Shown: positions 10,441 through 21,000 of the stretch, piece after piece
Position numbering within the stretch: position 1 is the stretch's first letter
How the letters are laid out: each line of letters opens with the position of its first letter
From: Cochliopodium minus
Taxonomy: Eukaryota; Discosea; Himatismenida; Cochliopodiidae
Direction of reading: 5' to 3'
DNA length: 47,321 nt
NCBI GenBank assembly: GCA_024220525.1
Contig: JAMYWO010000251.1
Location: forward strand, 11,122-58,442
Translations under genes and position numbers: made by a program
The notes under the pieces: generated by a model
Told to the model about the DNA's origin: nothing
The model's database searches: none
Seen by the model: only the letters and a program-made list of their open reading frames with translations

Positions 10441-11270
10441 ATTCTTGGACTTCCAATTTGGAGTCTACCAAATGTTGATTGAATTATCTGGAATAATTTT
10501 ACTTTTTTGTTTGATTATGTTTAATATTTAAATAAAGATATTCCGCTTTGTGTGTTTTAGATCAAAAAAAAGAAGTTTCTCAAGATTTTGAGTTTTTTTA
10601 GCACTATTTGGAGTATTTCTTCAATATTGTTGACAAGTCCATTGTGGTCAAAGTAGAAGCCAAGGTGTCTCACTTTCTCATCTTCTTTACATTGTTCAAT
10701 TTCTCTAATTCTCTCAATTTAGTAGGGACCAAAAGAGATAATCTGACTTTTTTTCTGGTTAAGTTTTGCATTTGAAGATCTTTCATATAGTTCAACTTGA
10801 TCGAGCACTTTATCAAGGTCTTCAGCTTTTTCAGCAATGAGGACTAAATCGTCTGCGTATGCCAAAACTTTGATTCTTTTTTCCAGATACTTGCACCCTC
10901 AATTTGTCTATCGTTTTGAATGGAGATGAGAAGAGGGTTGATTGCAAGAATGAACAAAAAAGGAGATAAGGTTTCACCTTGGGGAACTCCTCTGTCAACT
11001 TTTAATTCTTCACTTAATGACTAGTTGAATCGTATTCTCGAGGATCCTTCCAAGAAATATTTGATAAAGTTCAAAAAGTATTCACCACAGTCTCTCTTTT
11101 CAAGAAATTACCCTAGAGATAGACTTGGTTTACACGATCATTTTCTGCAGTTTCACCTTTCCACATCCAAAAAAAGGACTATGACATCAAAGAATCTCTC
11201 ATTGTTTTATCCAACTCAAGAACGCTTAATTAATGAGATTCTTTTACCCTTTAAGTTTCTGAAATGAATA
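10441..11270 (-). mobile_element. Decayed non-LTR retrotransposon (LINE), reverse transcriptase fragment
   Basis: On the minus strand the RT palm can be read in pieces. Around 11110-11170 there is an LFLDVE-like block with DRVN. RGVPQGETLSPFLFILAI lies at about 10940-10996, the catalytic LAYADDLVLIAEKAEDL at 10820-10865, KLNQKKSQIISFG near 10735-10770, and VRHLGFYFD near 10650-10680. This order is typical of L1-like RTs. The pieces lie in different frames, with in-frame stops (for example TAG just before the SLSEELKVDRGVPQG block and one after SFGPY) and at least three frameshifts. No endonuclease domain and no target-site duplication are seen, so it is a 5'-truncated dead copy. It separates the truncated P450 from the damaged DNA ligase. 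Confidence 0.85.
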
Positions 11271-11459
11271 AATGAAAAATTTTGCTTATTAATTGAATTT
11301 TAAATTCGTATTAGGATATTCTAGATGAAAAGTACATCTTCTTGACATTATCATGAAATTATAAATCATGTCTTGATAAATTCAAAATATATCTGGGAAA
11401 TTTAAATATTTTGATTAAAAGCGAAATTTTTAACACATAGAAAAAAATATAATAAAAAA

Positions 11460-14400
11460 ATGTCAAAGAAAAAAGTTTCAGTAAGTTTTATATTCAAAAA
11501 ATTGAATCAAATTTTCCTAATTCACAAAAAGGGTTTGTATTGTTTAAATTAAATTTTAATATATATTTTAATCTTTGAATATAGCAAAGAATGTAATGTT
11601 GGCAGAAAAGTGGGTGAAAATATTGATCCAAGGATATTGGTATACAACAATTTCTATTTTTTTAAATATTAAATATATATAGGATGTCGGAAAAACTTGA
11701 TGGTGAGGTAATTTAAAAATGTTCATTACATTGGATAAATTTGATTCATTCATTTTAGAGCTTTTGGACTGGATCAGATTTTTATAGCAGACAGGAAATT
11801 TATTCCATGCACCTGAATTTTCAAAGAGTCATTACCGGATATAGTTTTAGATGGAGAATTATGGGTAAAATTTAAAAGAAGGCAATTTATTTCTATTTTA
11901 TACATTTTTTTATAATTCTTATTAATCAAGTGTGGGAGGGATTGTTCCAAAGATGCGTGAGTATAGTAAAGAAAAAAATGATAAGGTGATAGAAGATTGG
12001 AAATTTGTAAATTTTGTAATCTTTGATGCTCAGAGGCAAAGGGGACATTTGAAGAAAGATACAAATATCTTCAAAAAAAAATCTCCTCTATAAGGAGGAT
12101 CATTATGCTATCGTGGTTGGACAAAATTATGTAATAGCAAGGATCACTTGAACGAAAATATGAAAGTTCTCGAAAAAGGAGGCGAAGGTGTTATGTAAGA
12201 TAATATGTATAATATTATTTCATATGTAATATAGAATCAATAATCAATTAAGATAATATCAATATTATTTACCATTTATTAAAACGCGAGAAATAAATTG
12301 CTCAATGAATTTATTATTATTTTCCCTAATGTTATAGCAACCAAAAAATAATAATTATAGTGATATTTAAATAACATACGGCCAATCAAATTTATTTTAT
12401 TAAAAAAGGTTGAGAAAACCAAAATCAGATTATGTTTGTGGAAGATCAACTACTTTACTAAAAGTGAAATCCTTTCACGATGAAGAAGCAAAAGTTCTTG
12501 GAAGCCAAAAAGGATCAGGAAGATGCTCTGGTATGATGGTACTAAAAATAAAAACAAATGATAATAATAATTTTAATTATAAAGATTTAAAAAAAAAAAA
12601 AAAAAAAAAAAATTCATATATAATATAATTTAATATAATTTAATTCATAATAATATAATTTATAATTTAATTCATAATCATGATTAAATATTTTAATTTG
12701 ATTTAAAGGGACATTTAGAATGTATTCTACCAAACGGAATACAATTTGATGTGGGGACAGGATTTAATGATAAACAAAGAAAGAAACCACCAAAAAAAGG
12801 ATCAGTTATAACATTTAAATATCAAGAACTTTCTAATAGTGGAAAACCTCGTTTCCCCGTTTTTTTAAGAGAAAGAAAAGATATTACTTGGGACGATGTC
12901 CTTGAAAATGCTAAAACCCAAATCCCTTTTTCTCAGGTTAATTCATTTAATCTTTTTTTTAATATTTAAAAATCATTTTAAAATCAATTTTCTAATCATT
13001 TTAAAATCATTTTAAAATCAATTTTCTAATCATTTTAAAATCAATTTTCTAATCATTTTAAAATCATTTTAAAATCAATTACATTAATTTAAAAATTAGG
13101 TTCAAAAACCAGTGAAAATACTGAAAAAACAACACACTATTTTATTCACTGTTGCTCCCAGTAGAGATCAAGAAACTGGAAAAAAACAAATCACCAGTGA
13201 TGGTACATCTCTTCTTTAAAGTTATTTTAATCAACTATTATTTTTATTTTTTATTTTTTTATTTTTTTATTTCATTAACTTTTTTTTTTATTTCATTTGC
13301 TTTAACTAGTATTATTAAATTTATTTATTTTCATATTATTTTAAAAAGATGAGGATTCTACAGAGGAGGAGGCAAAGAAAAAGGGAGTTGTAAGAATGGG
13401 TTCCAATACAACTTCTACTCTCCAAAAAACCACCACTTGCCCTTACGGCACTTTATGTTATAGGTATTTATTTTATTTTTATTTTTAATTTTATTTTATT
13501 TTTATTTTATTTTTATTTTTACTTTATTTTTAATTTTATTTTATTTTTATTTTATTTTTATTTTTACTTTATTTTTATTTTTAATTTATTTTTATTTTTA
13601 ATTTTATTTTATTTTTATTTTATTTTTAATTTATTTTTATTTTTTATTTTATTTTTACTTTACTTTATTTTTATTTTATTTTATTTATTCATGTTATAGG
13701 TATTTATTTTATTTATTTTATTTATGTTGTAATTATTTTATTAATTTATCATCCCAAATATTCTTTATTCATTTAAAAATCAAAAAAATTATTTTGATAA
13801 TCAATAATAATTTTTATTTGAATGAATGTTCAAAGGGCATCACAACAACACTTGTCAAAGTACAAGCACGATGATGGACACTTGAAAAAAGTAGCTGAGA
13901 AAAAAAAATCTTCCAAAAAAACCAAACTTATTCCTTGTCGTTTTGGTATCTCTCAAATTACATTAATTAAATTATATTAAATTAAATTATGTTATATTAA
14001 ATTATATTAAATTATATTAAATTATATTAAATTACATTAATTAAATTATTATTTAAAATTAAATTATATTAAATTATATTATATTAAATTAAATTATATT
14101 AAATTATTATATTATATTAAATTATATTAAATTCTGTGAAATTTCATTAAATTGTAAATTATTATTATTTAAAATTAAAGGAACAACGTGTTACAGGAAA
14201 AGTGACACACATTTAGCAAAATACTCACATGACCCCAACAACGCAAATGATAATGATGATGACAACAATATCATTGACAGTTCTGAATTAACTGAAGATG
14301 AAAAAGACTCCTCCCTCACTAACAACACTAACAATACTAACAATACTAACAACACTAACAACACTAATAACACTAACAATAGCAATAAAATGGGAAAGTT

Positions 14401-14977
14401 GAAAATAGATAGTGAGAAAAGTAAAGGGATTATGAGGGATGATGATGATGAGGTGGATGATAATCCTACCCAACCTCTTTCTGACTCTCCTCTTCTCAAA
14501 AAGAAAGATTCCAAAAGCAAACAAGTGAAAATAGAAGTGAAGAAAGAAGAGAAGGAGAAGAAAAAGGGTGTCAAGAAAGAAGAGAAGAAAGTAAAGAGTG
14601 GATTGGAAAGTGATGAAGATTTGTTGGATTCAGAAGAAAAAACACCAATAATAATCAAAAAAAAAGCCTCTCTTCAAAGAACTCCCACTCAAGACAAAGA
14701 TGATATGTCCACCCAAGAAATGACTCCCACCGAAAAGCATCCAAACAAAAGAACCCATGATCTCATTTCACTGGATGACACCATCAAAAAGGCTCCTTCC
14801 TCCCCCTCTTCTCTTTCCAAAAAGAAATCAGATAATCATCTAAGCGAAATTCTGACCTTGATCAACAACCAGAACAAAATCATTGAAAATCTACAAACAA
14901 GGATTTCCCATCTCGAAGAATTAGTAACTCCCAACAAATCTTCCTCTCAAAAAAAGAGAAAAATAGATAAAAATTAA
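11460..14977 (+). CDS. ATP-dependent DNA ligase with two C-terminal PBZ zinc fingers (5' half damaged)
   Basis: From 12409 on the gene is intact, with exons 12409-12538, 12709-12936, 13100-13202, 13349-13463, 13836-13945 and 14181-14977. This part reads LRKPKSDYVCGRSTTLLKVK, the end of the ligase nucleotidyltransferase domain, then an OB-fold (GSVITFKYQEL, RFPVFLRERKDI). Two PBZ fingers of the pattern C-x5-C-x6-H-x5-H follow (CPYGTLCYR and CRFGTTCYR), then a long acidic/Lys-rich tail with a coiled coil near the end and a KKRKIDKN tail. PBZ fingers bind poly(ADP-ribose), so a ligase recruited to PARylated breaks is a reasonable inference. From 11460 to 12194, ligase motifs are recognisable (MLAEKW, SEKLDG, FWTGSDFYSRQ, VLDGELW, RGLFQ-like, VIFDA, FEERYKYLQ, LEKGGEGVM). 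They fall in shifting frames, with several single-base losses, mostly in homopolymers. So it is either a decaying gene or poor local consensus. Confidence 0.82.
12960..13085. repeat. Intronic tandem repeat (AATCATTTTAAAATC type)
   Basis: About five imperfect copies of blocks built from AATCATTTTAAAATCA and ATTTTCTAATCATTTT, within a ligase intron. Copies are nearly identical, so the expansion looks recent. Confidence 0.85.
13464..13700. repeat. T-rich low-complexity intron tract
   Basis: ATTTTT/ATTTT units with occasional C or AA, filling the intron that splits the first PBZ finger right after its second Cys-Tyr-Arg. No coding signal. Confidence 0.85.
13965..14150. repeat. Intronic repeat of ATTAAATTAT units
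   Basis: Imperfect tandem copies of ATTAAATTAT/ATTATATTAA in the intron just before the second half of PBZ finger 2. Confidence 0.8.
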
Positions 14978-15065
14978 AAATTTAAACTTTCTCAATTAAA
15001 ACTTTTTGTTCATTTCTTATACTGTGAATTTCAAAATTTATAAAATTAAATATTTATTTTCACAA

Positions 15066-18000
15066 TTATTTAAACAATCTGTAAAAGTAAAGAGACCACT
15101 TTACAATTACTTCATTTTCCAAAAAACTAGAACACCAACTAAGAACTTTGTTTCCTCTTTTACACCAGTATTTTTTCCCAGAAGTTAAATTATTGAGAAG
15201 CAAAGCTTGGTGAATGTGTTCCAATGTTTTAAGAACAAAATTAACATCACGTGTATTGCTGGAGTATTGAAACTTTAAAACAGTAAAATATTGAAAGGCA
15301 AGGGGTATCGTACATTTATCGAGTTGTTTGTGGTTTTTATGTTTGTTTTCATAGTAAGTTGTAATTCTGGAATGTAAATCTCTTCTCTGATCAAACAAAA
15401 TGTTGTTGTAGACAACCCTTCTCAACATTTTTGGGACTTTGTAGTGTTTTTCCAATATTTTCGTTCCTTGTACTTCATTCAATAAGTTTAGTATCTTCAA
15501 CAGTCCCAATTGATTTGGAATACTCTTTAAAATTCTCTCCTCTCTAATTAAAACAATAAGATTTGGTGTTTATTTTTTTTTTGTGTTCATTCAAATAAAT
15601 ATTACCTTATGGGAAAGATTGCAATCAATAATTTGGGGGAAAAAGAGAATTTAAATACACTAGCCACCTTTAAAATCATCTGAGTAGTTGGTTCGAGTTG
15701 ATCTAGAGCAAAAAAATGAAAAAATAAAATAATGTATTGAAAAAAAAAAGTAAAAAAAGGTTTTTAAAAAAATATAAAAGGTAAAAAACCTATTTCGCTG
15801 GTAAAATTAGAGATGATGAGTTCAGGGATTTTGTGAAAGACAAATTTGTGAGACTTTTTAATGCAATGATAAGTATCAGTGATGAAAATGATGTCAGTCT
15901 CCAAAAGATAGTCAATCATGTCAAACCAAAAAAGAACATTGTTTTCACCTTTTAAATAAATAAACTGAATGATTTCATCATCCACAGAGAGACAAGAAAT
16001 GTAAGAAGAAACCATTTTGGAACAATCATCGAAATTGATAAGATCTTTTTGAAGGTTAAGATAATAACTTTTAATTGTGTTTTCTTTTTCTCTCAACTGT
16101 TTTCCTTTAATTAATGTGTAAATCTTTTCTGAACTTATTTTACTTCTTATGAATGGTCTTGTTGTCATCAGAATTGATATGTTCACATTGTTTATCAAAT
16201 TCTCTAACACTGCTATGCTGTGTTCATCGCAAAACTAATCATAAAATAAAATAAAATAAAATAAAAACATTTTTCAAAAAATAAGATATTTGTAACAATC
16301 TAATATAATATAATATAAAATAATAATAAAATAAAATAAAATAAAATCAAATAGTTGAATAAAAAATAAACAAAAAATGAAAATATAAACAAATAATATA
16401 TCAAAACAAATAATAAAAATTAATAAAAAAATAATAAAAAATGAAATTATTTAATAACTTTAAAAATAAAAATAAATGAAAAATGATCAAAAATAAAATG
16501 AACAAAGAAATAAAAATTTTTAAACAAAAAAAATTGTTAAAAAGCTTTAAATAATAAAAATATGTAAATTTTAAAAAATAATTCATCATAAGAAAGTAAA
16601 TAAAAATAAAAAAATAAGAAATAACTGAAAGAGAAAATTAATTATGATTAATTTTATATAGAAATAGGTGATAATATAAAGTAAAATAATAATAAAAATA
16701 TAAAATATGAAAATATAAAATATAAAATATAAAATATAAAATATAAAATATAAAATATGAAAATATGAAAATATAAATATATGAAAATATGAAAATATAA
16801 AAATATAAAAAATAAAAATAAATTGTAAAATTGGCTTTACGTGAATGTTTTCAACAATGAGGAAGAGGGGAGGAGGCTGAGAAAGGGAGACGATTTGAAA
16901 AAGATTGGAAAAGATGTGAACGAGGATGTTGAATTTTTGAGAATCAGACAAAGAAGAGGTGAAAGAATTTTCTGGGAAAAAATCGAAAAAGGGACCCAAC
17001 AATGACAACAAGGGGAGATAAGGAAGCCAATTCAACTCACTAAATGTGTTCATCACTTGAGGTATCACGCTGTTTTCAAATTCATTGTTACTATACATTT
17101 CAAATAATGAAAATTTTCTGTCCACCACACCCTCTCCATTATTTTTATCATTTTGATTATAATTATATATATTATTATTATTATTAATATTAATATTATT
17201 ATTAATATTATTGATATTATCCCCTTTATTACCATTATTGTTATTTGTGCTATTCTTATCATTATTATCAGGATTCATCTTGTTATTATCATTCTCCCCA
17301 TCTTTATTCTCTTCTTTATTGTTGCTATTTTCATTTTTATCATGATCATTGTTGGAGTTGGGGAAGATAGGAGAAATGCTTTTGTTGGGGGATTGGATGG
17401 TGAGGATGGAAGAAGAAGAATGAGGGCGGATACCATTGATGTTAATATTAGAGTTGCTTGTATTCATTATTTCTTTCCCATTCGTATCCTCATTCCCTAT
17501 CTTTGAAGGTTCATTATCATTCTTTAAGGAATTCTCATTGAGAGGATTATTTGTATTTTTGGGATTGTTATTATCTTTGTTATTATCTTTGTTATTATCT
17601 TCATTATCTTTATTATCTTTATTATCATGAGTGTCTAGTTTGATGTGAAGATTTTTGGAGATGTTGACAAGAGTGGGGGAGGAATGAAAAGAAGTGCTGC
17701 TTCTCTTTTTATAAGAAAGAGAATCATTTTCTTCTTCGCCATCTTCTGCAATACTTTGCAAAGAAGAAGAGGTGAGAGAAGTAGGGAGTTTATTGGGATG
17801 AGGAGAAGTGTGGGGAATAAGGTTGTTGCTGCTGTTAAAGAATTTGTTTCTCTCATTTTTTTTTGGTTTTTTCAATGAAAGATTAGAAAGAGAAGCAAAG
17901 AGAGAACTCTTCTCCCTTCCACTCTCTATTGTCCCCTTCTCTATACTCATACTCCCTCTTACGCTACTTCTTTTGAATCTATTTTTTCTAGAAGGAGAAG

Positions 18001-21000
18001 ATCTGATGGTGGAGAGGGTGAGTGAAGACGATCTTTCAGAAAAAGTAGAAGAAACATCATTTTCTGTGTTGTTGTGATTAATAAAATTGGAATTGGGATA
18101 AATGGAATTAAAGTTGAGTGAAAAGTTGAATTGAAATGAGCTTTTGGGCCTCCCGTTTTCCGATCCTCTTTTTTTCTTTGAAAAATATTTTTCTTGGTTC
18201 AATTTGGAAATGATAGAGTATCTTTTGATCAGATTTTCGAATATCGATTCAAAAACATACAAAGGCCTATCTATTTTGTTACAAAAAAAAAAAAATGTAA
18301 AAAAAAAAAACAAAAAAAAATTTTAAAAAATTTACGTTTGTGCAAAGAATCAGCAGAACCAGAATAAAGAATGAGGTCTTTGTTTCTCGTCATCTTTTTG
18401 AAACCTTCAACGAGACGAGTTTTGCCCATACCAGCAGTACCTTCAATCAAGATGAGGTTTTTCTTTCCCAACTGACCCAAAACTTCTTTGAATTTTCCTT
18501 TTATCTTGTCCCTTCCCACCACGTAATCGAAATATCCTTCTTCTTCTCCTTCATTACTTTCATGTATTGGTGCATATACTTTTATTGCAGTTTCTTTTCC
18601 CTTCACTTTGTAAAAATTAATTGAAGAATAAAATATGAGAAAGATTTTTAAAACTGTTTTTTTTTTTCGTAACCTTGAACTGTATCGAATTGCTCGAGAG
18701 GAATCTTACGTTTGATTGATTTGAAAGTATTTTCATCGCAAAGAATGGGGACATTCTTTTGGAGAGCAACACTCATGATTCTCGCACTTGTGTTCACTGT
18801 ATCCCCTATTTAATTAAGATGTAAATTAAAAATTAAGATTATAAAAAAAATATTAAAAAAATTTTTACCAATGATAGTGTATTCTTGTCTGTCTTTACTA
18901 CCAACAATCCCAGAAAAAATTCTTCCAGTGCAAACACCAATGGTGGTGAAATATTCACCTGTCCCTTTTTTTCCATGTCCCTCTTTCTCGCTGATTTCCG
19001 TTATCTCCATCGCTGCCAACATCCCTCTTTGTGCATCATCCTCGTGACAAAGAGGAGCAAGACCGAATGTAGCCAAAATAATACAACCTAAAAAAAAAGA
19101 ATTAAAATAGTTTTTATTAAGATTTTAATTTAAAAAAAGGTTTAAAAATAAATATGTATTATAATAAATTTTTTTTTTGCCTTTGTCGTCATAAAGAAAG
19201 TTGGGAATAGATCCCTCGTACTTGAAAATGATGGACTGGACCTTCTTGAAAAAAGGATCGAGCAAAGACAAGTCCAAATTATGATTCTCTTTCTTCTCCT
19301 TCTTCTCTTTCTTCTCCTTCTTCTCTTTCTTCTCCTCCTTCTTTTCCTTCTCACCTCCACTATTAAACAAGTCTCCAGAAGAAAGAAGAACATCCTCTTT
19401 GCTGCTTTGAAGAAAAGAATAAAGAGAAGAATGAATGAAAAAAGTTTGGTTCAGCTTGATGAACAACACTGTCACTTTTCTTAACTCACTTATCCAAGAG
19501 CTGCTGTCTATTCTGCTTTGCACCACCAATGGTATAAACGCTCTTATTGATGCTTCCATCTTTTTTCGAATCTCATTCTGGGATGATTCGTTGTAGTATG
19601 GTGACCTTGATTGCCTTTTTTTTTTCAATCAAAGGTTAAGGAATATAATAATATATAAAATATTATTCACAAAGATAATAATTTTTAAAAGAAAAGAATG
19701 AAAGAATAATAGAATTAATACCTGAGCAAGTTTTTCTTCTGTTGTGAAAAAAGAATTTGAGATACTTTCAAAGGAGCCTTTGAATTACTCTGAGCAGTTC
19801 GGTTAGGAGAAGCACTTCTGTGTGGAATGTTCTCTTTGTTAGAATCGTTTTTCTCATCTCTCTTCTCATCTCTCTTCCCAACGGATTGATTTTGATCTTC
19901 TTTGTTGCTATTTCTGTTTGGATCATCTTCTTGGTTGAAAAAGGAGACGAGGAAAACGAGGGAGGAAGCACGAGGAAGGAAAGAAAATAGGGAGATGTTA
20001 TTGAAAGTGAGAAGTGTATAGCAAAAACGAGTGATGACCAATTCTCCTACATTACTGTTTTCTACTGCATACTTCAACTGTCTGAATGCCTCTCCTACCA
20101 CCAATGAATTCCAATTCCCGTCTGTTCCTCCTAAGATCAATCTTTGAACCAACCCACAGCTTATTCCCACATCTTTTTATTAGAAAATAAAAATAAAAAA
20201 AAAAACAAATTATTAAAAAGATTTTTCATTTAAATTTAGATAAATATTAATCAAAAATGAAAAAAATTTTGTTTTACGAAGAGTTAAAGTGAGTTGGGCT
20301 TCTTCAGAATAAAATTCTTTGAGATTGGTTTGGATATCTAAACCACAATGAATAGAATTGAGTAAAACATTGAGGAAATTGGGGTTAGAATAATTGGAAG
20401 GATTCATTTGAAAATCATCTTGTACTTCTTTGTCATCATAAAACCCACAAATCATTGCGTCTCCCGCAAACTTTATTATATCCCCTCCATATTTCATCAC
20501 ACAGTCTACCAATTTAGAAAAATATGCATTTATCAACTTTGTCACTTTTTCTGGTCCTAGAAAGAAGAATGAATAATAAATAATTTATTTTAATTTTAAT
20601 TAATAAAAAATAATTTATAAAAAATAATTTATATAATTGTATATAAAAGATAATAAAAAATTTTTACCTTCATCCCCAAAATCGTTTGCCAATTTTTCAT
20701 TTAAAGCAGTAAAACCAGATATCTTGTTTGATAAAAGAATTTTAACTTTTATTTTTACATTATTATTTTCATATTATTTTAAAAATTTCTATTATTTTCA
20801 TTTTATAACATTTAAATTTATTTGTTTTTTAAAAAATTTGATTTACATCAACAAAGAGAATGGAAGCGAAAAATTTGCTTTTAAAAGGTTTCTTGGGAAC
20901 TTCAGGTTTAACAATGAGAGTAGAAAGAATAGTTTTTGGAATAAAAGTAGCCAAAGTATCCAACATTTCATATTTTCTTGAACTTCCCTCTGTAGTTTTT

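Noticed and set aside
14191-14658. Minus-strand Ser/Leu frame
   Set aside because: Antisense of the Asn/Thr and Lys/Glu repeats of the ligase tail.
16401-16589. Hydrophobic minus-strand frame
   Set aside because: Lies in the A/T-rich intron between cyclase exons 17 and 18.
17153-17506. Ile-rich plus-strand frame resembling a membrane protein
   Set aside because: Antisense of the Asn/Asp-rich insert of the cyclase; no splice signals or start context.
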